Shown here piece after piece: positions 1 to 10,715 of a DNA stretch of 64,000 nucleotides. Positions within the stretch are counted from its first letter, which is position 1; the number at the start of each line of letters is the position of its first letter. The DNA is taken from the NCBI GenBank assembly GCA_903813345.2, contig CAIIXF020000009.1, positions 23,835,759 through 23,899,758 of the forward strand, given 5' to 3'. The notes beneath the pieces were generated by a model, which had not been told where the DNA came from, did not search any database, and saw only the letters and a list, made by a program, of their open reading frames with translations. The position numbers were made by a program, and so were the translations under genes. This stretch comes from Owenia fusiformis (taxonomy: Eukaryota > Annelida > Polychaeta > Sabellida > Oweniidae).

Positions 1-169
1 ACTTTTTACTGCATTTAATTGTACCTTACTACTTAATTGAAATTTTGCAATGCTTATTTTATTGAAGAAATGGTTCCTCTAATTGATAATTTTGTGCAAA
101 AAATTTCACTGCAATTTCCACAGGAAAGTAGTACATCATAACAGACTGACTTCTGTCAGTCTGTTGGAT

Positions 170-739
170 ACAAACTAAGGTGTCCCCTTGGGCACCTGGA
201 TTTCTAATTTCATTTTAAACCACGTACACATTTTAAATATAGTATTATTTCCTTTGTCATATTAACTTGACATTTAATAGGCTTGGAATAGTAATTTGTA
301 GTCGAGAATATTGCAAAGAAGATTCGAAAATAAAATGTTAAACGTTTTATTGTTAGAAAAATGGGCACCTGGAATTTTGCTCATGTATGGTCACTTATTT
401 GTAGTAATAAAACATTGTTTATGCTAAAGTGTGCATTTACATTTGAAATATTTACATTTGTCTTACTTTAGTTGCTAAAATAGTGAATTTGTAGCATTTT
501 ATAGTGAGCAAATTATGAAATATTATCCTAACAAATGACTTCGACATCGATCAAAATTTTTTAAGAAATAAACATATATCATAACCAAACAGAAATATTT
601 ACACAAGCTCCATGAAAATACTTTATTTTATACCATATTAACACTTGGAAAAATGTTAGTGTAAAATAAAGTAGTAAAATATGCCAATAAGGCATTTCAA
701 TGGGGACACCTAGGTATGGGGCACCTAGGTGGTATTTAG
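170..739. repeat. Possible decayed inverted-repeat element
   Basis: The left side carries AAGGTGTCCCCTTGGGCACC and the right side carries, inverted, the same AGGTGTCCCC core followed by a second GGCACCTAGG copy. A further GGGCACCTGGAATTTTG lies in the middle, near 362. The AT-rich interior has no convincing coding frame. An old non-autonomous DNA transposon is the simplest reading, but no target-site duplication is visible. The rest of 1-950 shows nothing recognisable. Confidence 0.35.
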
Positions 740-1244
740 TACAACCCTTTTCCATCTCTCAAACATTGAGTGATCAATATTTACCCTGTAATCTCTTCTT
801 TATCTATGGCTGCATGATATCAATTATTGACGCTGTAAATCGAATTTTCCCGGGACATTTGTTTCAAATTTTCAGAGTGTAAAGATGGAGTGTTTCGGTA
901 ATTTCTGGCAGTGTCCCATGTTGTTAGTCTCTAAATTACAGGGTGTCCGGAAAGTAAAGATACAAATGCTCTCATTTTAAGAGATTTCCCTGTTATGAGA
1001 TGAAATTGCTCCAGAATGTAGAATGACATTATAACAATATATCCTGCAACGGTCATGGCTTTTAGTTTTAAAATGAAAAAGTTATGGTTGTTATGGTAAC
1101 GGGAGTCAAGGGTATGTGGAGCAACGTCACAAATGTGCCTTACAAATCTCTTTCCTGCTCATAGCATCTTGGCATTCTTCCATTTATTCCTATATTACAT
1201 CAAATTATGTACTACAACAGCATAAGTATTAGTACCGTAACATT

Positions 1245-1625
1245 ATTTGATCTCTTCATATAACTACTATCATTGAATATTCAATATTTTCCCCATTATC
1301 TAAACATTTTTGGTGCATCTTGACCGCCGATTCAAAAACTTGACAAAATCATTGCTGTCCGTCTCTCAAATTGCTTATAGCATTGACTTCCAGCTGAGAC
1401 TCATTTTGTATGTCGAACTTCTTACAAATATTGCTTTCACATGGTCATAAGGTAGAAGTCAAAAAAGGCTCTATCAGGTGAATATGGGCCATTGCATAGA
1501 AAGGTTTAATGTCAAGACCATCCATTGTAAGAGTTTTCTTTGCTTTGAGAATGGGTGTATTATGGAGATGCAATATTGACTTTCCAACTAAATCCAGAGG
1601 CTGTTTTTTCTAAACACTTGTATGA
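1245..1625 (-). pseudogene. Decayed Tc1/mariner-like transposase fragment
   Basis: Translating the minus strand in shifting frames gives three patches in the order expected for the C-terminal half of a mariner-type (IS630/Tc1) transposase. The first is LHLHNTPILKAKKTL, which aligns to the family's HDNAPxHKAKKTL block around the second catalytic Asp. The second is GPYSPDRAFFDFYL, matching the PYSPDLAPSDFxLF block with the third Asp. The third is FESAVKMHQKCLDNGENIEYS, matching the C-terminal GIxxLxxRWxKCIxxxGDYVE block. At least one frameshift separates the first two patches, several stops follow, and the second catalytic Asp has been replaced. It cannot make an active enzyme. The surrounding 950-1980 stretch has related sequence on both sides in opposite orientation (GTTATGGTTGTTATGGTAACG near 1082; its inverted relative near 1845), so this is probably the core of one old element. 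The GGGTGTCCGGAAAGTAA stretch at ~942 may be near its left end. Confidence 0.62.
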
Positions 1626-2029
1626 TATTTCTTTGATTATACTGGTTAGTGAAATAAAATAGTTCTGATATGTAACAATGACATCATTGAAAAAAAACTA
1701 TGGCAGTAATAATACAAACAACAAACAAAAATTAGCAAAACATTGATAGAAAATACGACAAAAAACGCTGTTTCAGATGATTGTATTTTAGCACTTTTTG
1801 ACATTTTAGCGATGTTCTGGAACTGCTCCGCATACCCCTCACAGCCGTAACCATAACAACCGTAACTTGAAATTGACAAGTAGTGTTTTTGGAAAAACAG
1901 GTAGCAAATCTCTACCTTAGCAATGCTAATTTCGAGGCCTGTTGGTAACACTGAGCTTTGTCTTGAATTGTGCTGTTTCATGTTAGGTGTATTTCAGGCC
2001 AATATGATAAACCATGTTGTTCTCATTTG

Positions 2030-2235
2030 AGTGTAACTTGCAGTGATTCCACACAACCTATAAAGTAGAACACTTCTGTAAACATCTCCTCATGTGGAAC
2101 ACTTGCAGAGTCTCTTGACCAATTGATTTTAAGAGTGTTAAATGAACCTCTGTAAATGGAACGCCTCCCAGCTGGAACTCTTTTTCAATACATCAAAGGT
2201 GTTCCACTTATACAGGTTTTTCTGTATCAACAATT
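2030..2235. repeat. Dispersed GTGGAACAC / ACAGGTTTTACTGT family copy
   Basis: Alternating GGAACAC and inverted GTGTTCC blocks end in CACTTATACAGGTTTTTCTGTA, which is the inverted terminus of a family met repeatedly in this window (6980-7040, 14338-14938, 24880-24960, 50437-50786, 56450-56600, 57450-57570 and the 60-kb array). It has no coding frame. It is interpreted as a non-autonomous inverted-repeat element. A second fragment lies at 3680-3790. Confidence 0.5.
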
Positions 2236-2582
2236 ATGATATTTCCCTTAAACACTGTAGTTGTGATATCATTATAACTATTTTTCAAAATGTTTCTAAC
2301 CCTTCTCTAAGTTCTGCTCTGCAAGCAGAAATACCCAGAGTAGAGAAATATTGCCTGTATGATCAAAACTTTTGATCAATCATAATACAGTTTATGCTGA
2401 GAAGATCACTGCTCCAGATGAAATATATTTTGCCTGAATTTATTGAATAACTTGTATATGCATGATAGTTCATATCGTACAGTGTACATGTACTTATTAA
2501 GACCTACTGCTAATTGCTGATCAATCATTTAGTATCACACTTTAATAATTCAACAGAGATGTGCATATAATTTGCTTTATTA

Positions 2583-3541
2583 TCCCATCGAACGAAGTTC
2601 GGAGGGATATAGGGAACGCCTCCGTCCGTCTGTCCGTCCGTACGTCTGTACGTACGTCCGTCCGTCCGTCCGTCCGTCCGTCCGTCCGGGCAATAACTCA
2701 AATACTGTTGGCCCGATTTTATTCATATTTTGTACACATATACCCTATGGGGGTAGAAGTTCTGCTCGAAAGCCAATTTTCAAAATGGCCGCTCATTTAA
2801 AAATGGCGGCCATTTTAGTGCAGATTTTACAGTAATTTAGGTGCAATATGTAAAACTGTAATAGCAATATGTTTTAAATGTAAAAAAAAATATATAGGAC
2901 ATTAATAAAGCTAGAAATGTAGATATTAAAAAAGCACATGGCAGCCATCTTGAAAAATGTCGGCCTTTACTCGTTATTTTACGATTTTTGCTATAACTCG
3001 AAAAGTAGTGGAGCGATTTTGTTCATATTTGGTATGTGAATACAATAAGCATGGCACACTGTCTAATGACACTTTTGGTAGAAGGTGGCCATTTTGAAAA
3101 ATGGCAGGCATTTTGAAAAATGGCTACCATTTTAACTTATTTTACTATAACTCGAAAAGTAGTGGAGCGATTTTGTTCATATTTGGTACGTGAATAGTAC
3201 GTATAAGCATGGCACACTGTCTAATGACACTTTTGGTAGAAGGCGGTCATTTTTCAAAATGGCCACCATTTTAAAGTATTTTACTATAACTCGAAAAGTA
3301 GTGGAGCGATTTTGTTCATATTTGGTATGTGAATACTATAAGCATGGCACACTGTCTAATGAGACTTTTGGTAGAAGGCGGCCATTTTTCATAGCCACCA
3401 TTTTAACGTATTTTACTATAACTTGAAAAGTAGTAGAGCGATTTTGTTCATATTGGGTATGTGAATATTATAAGCATGGCACACTGTCTAATGACACTTT
3501 TAGTAGAAGGTGCCCCTTTTGAAAAATGTTCGATGGGATTC
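2583..3541 (+). repeat. TCCCATCGAAC-ended element with CGTC microsatellite and internal tandem repeats
   Basis: The motif TCCCATCGAAC at the left recurs inverted at the right (GTTCGATGGGA near 3530). The interior starts with a GTCC/GTACGTCC simple repeat (2623-2690), followed by paired CAAAATGGCCGCTCATTT / AAAATGGCGGCCATTTT blocks. It ends with about four tandem copies of a ~130-bp unit beginning ACTATAACTCGAAAAGTAG and ending GGTAGAAGG(C)GGCCATTTT. The short apparent frames rich in Ser-Val-Arg-Pro are translations of the simple repeat, not proteins. A second copy is at 31926-32524 and a decayed one at 12781-12960. Confidence 0.7.
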
Positions 3542-4164
3542 GCTACGCTTTGGCGTTGTCGTTGTTCTGGTTAGTCTCATAATTACAAAAATTAATATCT
3601 ATTTGTTTGATATTATAAATCATAAAATTCTCTTTTCTTTGAATGCTATTGGAATTAAAATCTACTCAAGTAAAACTTTATACATGTAACACCTTTGAAG
3701 TGCTCTACTTGGAAGGTGTTCTTCCACTTGGAAGGTGTTCTTCCAGAGCATTTGTATTACAGAGATATTCCACTTAAGAGGTTTTACCATATTGTTATGG
3801 TAATACAGAAATCTATTTCCGTTTTACACCTATAAAGCAGTGAAGGGTAAAAATCCATAATGGAAACATTTTCTGCGTTGTATCAACTGACAGAAATTTT
3901 CTGAATATCAAGAATAAATATTGTCTCTCTATGGGTTACTGTAACCAGGATAAATTATTAGCCTAGATCTTGATTTCAGAGTTCCTTTTATCTGAATGTT
4001 ATTACAATGTTCCCCAAGGGATGTTTACCCTTAGTTTTGATTCAAAATATTCCTATAATTCATAATTATGGGTGCAATAAATTTTGAAAACTGGTGCAAG
4101 TCGTTTTTCAAAATCTCAAAACGGTCTAATGCCCACACAGCTCTTCAATGCTATACACAGCCAA

Positions 4165-4335
4165 TATAATTCGGCACCGTTTCGGCATCGAAAAAATTCG
4201 GCGCTGTTCCGGCACCGTTTCGACACCGTTTCGGCACCGAAACCTTTCGAAACCAAAATTTGCTACCGGACTAGTCAGTCCATTTGGTGCCGTTTCGGCA
4301 CCGAAATTTGGCACCGAAACGGTGTCGAAAATCAG
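4165..4335. repeat. GGTGCCGAAAC / GTTTCGGCACC inverted simple repeat
   Basis: Multiple copies of TTTCGGCACCG in one orientation (4175-4245) face copies of GGTGCCGAAAC/GGCACCGAAAC (4284-4325), so the block can fold on itself. All frames through it are repeat translations. It resembles in design, but not in sequence, the GGTACCCGG block at 27.0 and 44.3 kb. Confidence 0.6.
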
Positions 4336-4354
4336 ATTGCATTTTGGGGGTGTA

Positions 4355-5255
4355 TAAGGTCACTACTCAAGGTTACTTTGACATTTCAGTGCTATGGTCG
4401 TTACCCACTTCAAGTCGAATGCTATATAAGGTCACTACTCACTTCACTGCTATATAAGGTCACTAATCATTTCATTGCTATATACAGCCACTACTCACTA
4501 TAGTGCTATATAAGGTCATTACTCATTTCATTGGCATATAAGGTCACTACTCACTTTAGTGCTGTATACGGTCATGCCTCACTTCAATCCTACATAAGGT
4601 CACTACTCAGTGCTATATTAGGCCACTACTCACATCAATGCTATATAAGGTCATTATTTAGTGCTATAATAAGGTCACTACTCACTACAGTGCTATATGA
4701 GGCCACTACTTATTTCATTGGCATATAAGGTCACTACTCACTTTAGTGCTGTATACGGTCATGCCTCACTTCATTCCTACATAAGGTCACTACTCATTTC
4801 AGTGTTATATAAGGCCACTACTCACATGAATGCTATCTAAGGTCATTATTTAGTGTCATAATAAGGTCACTACTCACTTTAGTGCTGTATACGGTCATGC
4901 CTCACTTCATTCCTACATAAGGTCACTACTCATTTCAGTGTTATATAAGGCCACTACTTACATGAATGCTATCTAAGGTCATTATTTAGTGTCATAATAA
5001 GGTCACTACTCACTTTAGTGCTGTATACGGTCATGCCTCACTTCATTCCTACATAAGGTCACTACTCATTTCAGTGTTATATAAGGACACTACTCACATG
5101 AATGCTATCTAAGGTCATTATTTAGTGTCATAATAAGGTCACTACTCATTTCAGTGCTATTATAAGGCCACTACTCACATCAATGCTATATAAGGTGATT
5201 ATTTAGTGCTATAATAAGGTCACTACTCACTTCAGTGCTATATAAACTCATTACT
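4355..5255. repeat. Minisatellite, ~28-30-bp unit with ~135-bp higher-order period
   Basis: Some 30 copies of a unit of the type ATAAGGTCACTACTCACTTCAGTGCTAT. Within the array the distinctive subunit GCTGTATACGGTCATGCC appears at 4561, 4749, 4884 and 5020. The last intervals are 135-136 bp, so groups of about five subunits were amplified together as a higher-order repeat. No coding potential; 5260-5810 beside it shows nothing else. Confidence 0.85.
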
Positions 5256-5811
5256 CACTCTATGATCTATTATATTGACTTGACAGTGTTGTTATACAGA
5301 TAAGGGAAGATAAAGTTAATCAATTGATTCCATGGTAAGAGGCAGTAGACTAGAATGTTAAATGTCTTATTTCAAGGCATTATCACTCATTAGAAAACTC
5401 TGACATGTTTTTGACATGATGAACTGAGGTGTAAAAGGGCTCTCTCTTTGATATTTATGTCATACTTATGCATATGTTATCGGTCTCATTTTTATTATGG
5501 AGTTTGGTGCTAGCACTTGGCATTCTTCAAATTGTTATAATTTGGGACATTTGTCATTTATTTACCAGGTGTTGATATTTTGTCATATTTTTATGCCTTG
5601 TCTCAGTTTTATATAAATAGCATTGCACTTTTTACATCACTAACAAAATAAAGCATCAATATACGCCTGACCTCCATCTTACATGTCCTATACTTCCTCA
5701 CTATAATTCAATTCTTTGGAGTCCTAATTGAATACTTTGACCCCCATGGATGAACTCATGACGAACAACTGTGGAAAACCATATCTCAAAGATAATAAAC
5801 AGTCATACTTT

Positions 5812-6890
5812 TTGGCTCACACAGTGAGCCTATGGGATCGACCAGGCGTCCGTCCGTCCGTTGGTCCGTCCGTCCGTCCGTTGGTCCGTCCGTCCGTCCG
5901 TCAACATTGGCCGCACAAATTAAAACTGCTATTCGGATTGAGTCATTACCACATTCATTTTATGCATATCCATAATGCCTATTTGACCTATCATCGCCAT
6001 TTCCCAAGTTCGCCCGGTTTCCGAGAAATTGCTGATTTTGACGTCAAAAAGTCAACTTTTCTGTAAATTCTAGACACTTTGTTGAAGTAGAACTTTCAAA
6101 TAACTTGTAGTAGTTGCTGTATATGCAACTTATGTCCTCTGAAGATTTCAAAGCTCTAGGAATTACAGTTTTTGGTGCTTACTCTATAAAATTTGTCAAA
6201 AAGTAGGACTTCGTCATTTTCAGGAAACTTTCTTATGTATAAAGTCAATGGCAGGTTTTGTGATTGACAAGTTTCTCAAAGTTTGCCTTATACTTGATCA
6301 TTTCTTGCAATGAATTACATCATAACTAGATTTAAGCATTCCCTACATATTGCTCAATATATGCCAGCATCAAATTTTTACCGTTTTTGAGATATTTGAC
6401 GTAAAAAAAACAAACAGTAAAAATAAGTTATTTTTCAACTTGCTTCAATTTGACCAAATTTTTTTTTGAAAATCATCTACAAGTTACCAGGAGTTCAAAT
6501 CTGACATTAGTTTTAGGATTTGACCTTTACTTGACCTCCAGTGACCTTTGAAAGGTCCAAAAGGTTGATTTTTCAAATTGATTTTTGGATGTAAATTTTG
6601 TTCAGCTTAATCACAAAAGACCTTACTGAGCTCTAAATAATTAAAATTTTCAAGGTCAAAGGTCATCAAACTAGGTCACACAACTTAATCACAAAAGACC
6701 TTACTGAGCTCTAAATAATTAAAATTTTCAAGGTCAAAGGTCATCAAACTAGGTCACACAACTGTGCTGTCTTAGTTTCTCAAAGTTCGAGACTACAAAT
6801 CCAAATCAACATTTTTGTTTGAAAGTCAGGATATACATTCCTCTGAAGGTTCCAAACTGTGTGAGCACAGGACCGTGGGTCCTATTTTTA
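5812..6890 (+). repeat. GGCTCACACAGTGAGCC-ended element with CGTCCGTCCG microsatellite
   Basis: The left end is the palindrome GGCTCACACAGTGAGCC followed by CTATGGGATCGACC and a (GTCC)n stretch. The right end has the inverted relative ACTGTGTGAGCAC at ~6858. Near the right end a ~76-bp segment containing CACAAAAGACCTTACTGAGC and AAGGTCAAAGGTCATCAAAC is duplicated in tandem (6612-6760). Fragments of the same left end (GGTGAGCCTATGGA...) recur in the chitinase intron at 53964 and 54064. A non-autonomous repetitive element; open frames in it are microsatellite translations. Confidence 0.6.
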
Positions 6891-7394
6891 TTATTAAAAA
6901 CAGATGATGATATATTACATAATTCAGTTACATTCTGTGATTTATTCATTATACTATTCAAATGATAGAAATTGATATAAAACCTGTCTTAGTGAACATT
7001 TCTCTCTATAGTGAATACCTGTCTCCAGTGGACACCCTCCACACATACTCTATTGACTAAACTGTATAAATTACCCTCTCTGTACAACATATACATTAAG
7101 TATTACCGAATATGAAAAATATTGCTAATATTTTCTTGCATTGGAGCAATGGTTGATGCAGAGGACTCCACATCTTTTATTCCACTTAACTACAAATAGC
7201 TTGGATATAATTATTGTCAAGTATTCAATATTGATTTGATATTGTTTGAGATGTCTTGTAGACTGATGGATATCCTTAAAATGTTATTTTGACCTCATGT
7301 AACTCATAAAATGTTTCAATGGAATAGTGGAATATCATCTTAAAATTAAATATTTGTTTTTAAATTCAAGCTTATCATCATCATTTTATTAGTC

Positions 7395-7560
7395 CCAGCA
7401 CCACTCCTTGTCCCACCACCACCACCACCTTTTTCTTTTTTTAAATCTCCCAAAAAAATGTACAATTATATAAGTATTCGATTTGTGTTATAAAATATAT
7501 TTGGAACAGTAATTAAAAAAAATAAATAAATAAAAAATAAAAAAATAAAAAAAATCATTT
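7395..7560. repeat. Low-complexity: CCA run then A/T-rich AATAAA run
   Basis: A short CACCACCACCACCACC tract is followed by a T-rich stretch and an AATAAATAAATAAAAAATAAAA-type tract. Simple sequence only; it may be the tail of a retroposed element. Confidence 0.6.
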
Positions 7561-7699
7561 TATTAGTTCCTATGTTTCAGCATTGATTAATACATTTGCA
7601 AAGATTAAAACTTCTGTGTGTTTCAGCCATAATTACAATCTTGATCTACAATGAACAAAATTTACACACATCTAATTTTAAGCATTGTCAGTGAATAAA

Positions 7700-7925
7700 A
7701 TGCTTGATTGTTCATGACCAATGACCAATCATAATATGTCAATGTAATATCTGACCTTTTGTTGATGTTCACTGACCTTCAAAACCTCAAAAAGTTGAAT
7801 TTCAAGTTGTCACAAAAGACCTAATGTCGAGATCTTAAAGGACAATTTTTCAAGGTCGGAGGTCTGGGGTCATCAAACTTTATAATAATATAAGTCACAA
7901 ATGATGTTATCTTATAGTTCAGACT
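7700..7925 (+). repeat. Older relative of the 5.8-6.9 kb element
   Basis: Shares with 6530-6760 the order TGACCTTCAAAACCTCAAAAAGTTGA..., GTCACAAAAGACCTAATG..., CAAGGTC...GGTCATCAAAC. Diverged, with no ends visible. 7926-8949 holds no recognisable gene or repeat beyond AT-rich sequence. Confidence 0.45.
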
Positions 7926-8949
7926 ACAAATCATTGAAAGTCAGAATATACATTACTGAAATGTCAAATCTTGATGTCTAGTTTTATGAAATGGCAGGTA
8001 TTGAATAACATTTTTAGAAGGCTCAGGTGTTCTGTGTGCTTCTTATTAGATTAATCAGTATTATTATTCCCATGTTGTTAAGATGAACTTAAGATACCCA
8101 GATGTTATCAATAGATACAAGACATACAGTAAACATGTAGTTTCTGGAGAAATACAGTATGTGCAAATGAGAACAAAGACCAAAAAGTACAGTTTATAAA
8201 AAGACTGTGATAAAGTCATGTGGAAACAAACTCTCAGCATTCCAAACTCCAGCTGTCAAAATTTAGATACATATTTGTGTGTTTTTATAATGTCACTGCA
8301 GTGGTGGTGTCATATTGTTGTTATATATGTCTCTAACTTTTTGTGGACAGTGTTTGGTGGTGGGCAGTGTCTGTTATTTGGTGTCTGTAACAAATGGCAG
8401 GTCGTAACATTTTGCATGTGAATGCCTTGTTTCAACATATTCATACCATATACCATATACTGTTTTGGAGAATATTATTTACCCTGTCAGTACAAAGCAA
8501 ATGGCCTTAAATGTGTAGTAAGGTTCAAAAGTTGACCACAATGCAAACTCTAATGTACAAATATAATTATTTGTTTATTGATTTGCTTATGATATCAAAA
8601 AAATAGAATACATTAACATGCATTCACATCACTGTATAAGTGCTTAATGGTTGTTTTGACAGGTATGTCATATAGGACATTTTGATATATGTACCACATG
8701 CAACTATTCTGGAACATAATGGAAGAACCACGGAATAAAACATGTCTGAAACATTAATGCATACTCAAAGTGTCATGTAAATACTGCTTGGATAAGGTCA
8801 CCAGTGGTTTACATGTTCAGGTATTTATTTTTATTATGCACCACAATATATGAAATGACAGGCAAGTGCTCATAGATCATCAATCATGCAGATTGTGTTT
8901 ATGTGCCATTTGGGGTCAGTTATTTCTCACTTGTTATCAGTTTGGTTGT

Positions 8950-10075
8950 TGTATGTCAAACTCATTGCCTTTCTTTGGTAAGATTTCAATGAGCTAGAAC
9001 TCATTACCTTTCTTTGGTAAGATTTCAATGAGCTAGAACTCATTGCCTTTCTTTGGTAAGATTTCAATGAGCTAGACCTCATTGCCTTTCTCTGGTAAGA
9101 TTTAAATGAGCTAGAACTCATTGCCTTTCTTTGCTAAGACTTCAATGAGCTAGACCTCATTGCCTTTCTCTGGTAAGATTTTAATGAGCTAGACCTCATT
9201 GCCTTTCTTTGCTAAGATTTAAATGAGCTAGAACTCATTGCCTTTCTTTGCTAAGACTTCAATGAGCTAGACCTCATTGCCTTTCTCTGGTAAGATTTTA
9301 ATAATGAGCTAGACCCCATTGCCTTTCTTTGGTAAGATTTCAATGAGCTAGAACTCGTTGCCTTTCTTTGATAAGAGTTCATACCTTATATGCGGTCCAG
9401 GAAACAGCACGTAAGACGTGTCTGCAGTGCTATATATGCAATGTTGTCAGAAAAGCCAGTCAGTCCTGTAGCTCAGTGTTAGAGAAGTTGCCTGGAAAGC
9501 GAGGGGTCATGGATTGAATCCCCACTGGGGTGGACTGGCTTTTTCACATCAGCCCTTAGCACAGGATTTCATTCTGTGCTTTCATTAACCAATCAATGAG
9601 GTAGATCTTATTGCCTTTCTTTGCTAAGATTTAAATGAGCTAAATCTCAATGCCTTTCTTATATTTGGTAAGATATCAATGAGCTAGATCTTGTTGCCTT
9701 TCTTTGCTAATGTTAAATTAAATGAGCTAGATCTCATTGCCCTTCTTTGGTAACATTTCAATGAGCGACACATCATTTTCTTTCTTTCCAAAGATATCAT
9801 CGAGCTAGATCTCATTGCCTTTCTTTGGTAATATATCAATGAGCGAGATCTTATTGCCTTTCTTTGCTAATATTTAAATGAGCTACATTGTATTGCCTTT
9901 CTTTGCAAAGATTTAAATGAGCTAGATCTCATTGCCTTCTTTGGTAACATTTCAATGAGCTAGATTGTATTGCCTTTCTTTGGTAAGATATCAATGTCGC
10001 CAGCCCTTATTGCCTTTTTTGGTAACATTTCAATGAGCTAGACCTGAATGCCTTTCTTTCATTAGAGTTCTACCC
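8950..10075. repeat. 39-bp minisatellite (TGAGCTAGAACTCATTGCC... type), interrupted by a SINE
   Basis: About 22 diverged copies of a 39-bp unit containing CAATGAGCTAGA(A/T)CTCATTG then CCTTTCTTTGGTAAGATTT. Two consecutive units start at 8991 and 9030, giving the period directly. Each unit carries the near-palindrome CAATGAG-N6-CTCATTG. The array is split by an insertion at about 9375-9588, which contains a tRNA-derived element. Frames across it are repeat translations (KSYQRKAMSSSSL-type). Confidence 0.88.
9450..9591 (+). repeat. tRNA-derived SINE or tRNA pseudogene
   Basis: An A-box-like TAGCTCAGTGTTAGAG (9469-9484) and a B-box-like GGATTGAATCC (9511-9521) have tRNA spacing, and GTCC/GGAC could close an acceptor stem. 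The anticodon arm (around TGCCTGGAAAGCG) pairs poorly, so this is not a functional tRNA. It is flanked by inverted arms AAAAGCCAGTC (9451) and GACTGGCTTTTT (9533), and followed by a tail with CAGCCCTTAGCACAGG. It sits inside the 39-bp minisatellite. Confidence 0.65.
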
Positions 10076-10131
10076 TTTAGATGAAGCTTTTACTTGAGAG
10101 TCTCAAAATGAAATTAATATTGATTAAAGTT

Positions 10132-10715
10132 ATTTAAAGGGTGACGCATATCGTTTAGCAAATCGAACGCTCGTTTCTGGTGTTGCTCACCGTTTAGTAT
10201 AAAAGGCCCGATCCCGGAATAATACTCAAGGGTTCACAGGTTCCAGGTCGTTGTGTCAACACCTCTAACTGTTATATAGCATAAGTATATTATAGATCGT
10301 CACACATTTATAAAAGGGTGATTTTTATTTTGACAAATCAATTCCACATTTATGGGTGAAGTTTCAGGATCTTCTATTTGTGTATAATAAGGAAAAATTG
10401 GCATCTAAATTTCCCCATAACGTAATAGCACACAGCTTGGCATATGAAATATCCTACAAATGAAACAAAGCAAGACAAACCGGTTTCCAATACAAGGATT
10501 TATATTGGCTGTTGTACATGTATTCTTTGAACGCAATCACTCTTTGGATAACGTTTTCAAAATCATTATAAACGGTTTACTTTATCTCAAAGACAATTTC
10601 AATAAACTTGATTTTACAGAACTCCCCTTATTTCTTAAAAATGGACTGATCCAGTTGATTCGCCTGGAGCCGCCATATTGTTTTTATACGGGATGCTAAT
10701 CGTCACCCTTTAAAT
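10132..10715. mobile_element. MITE-like element with 15-bp perfect terminal inverted repeats
   Basis: ATTTAAAGGGTGACG at the left and CGTCACCCTTTAAAT at the right are exact inverted complements 584 bp apart. TTTAAA may be part of the target site or of the TIR; the boundary cannot be set from one copy. A 79-residue open frame inside (10460-10699, +) ends within the TIR and has no recognisable domain, so I do not call it a gene. Confidence 0.65.

Noticed and set aside
2561-2835. Open frames with Ser-Val-Arg-Pro repeats
   Set aside because: Translation of a (GTCC)n microsatellite in a repetitive element. The same peptide pattern appears at 5728-6066 for the same reason.
4355-5255. CRISPR-like array
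   Set aside because: Repeats are contiguous with no unique spacers of constant length, and the genome is eukaryotic.
8927-9121. Minus frame with SYQRKAMSSSSLK repeats
   Set aside because: It is the 39-bp minisatellite read in frame. The period is divisible by three, so stops are avoided by chance.
9463-9535. Functional tRNA gene
   Set aside because: A and B boxes are present, but acceptor and anticodon stems pair poorly and a SINE-like tail follows.
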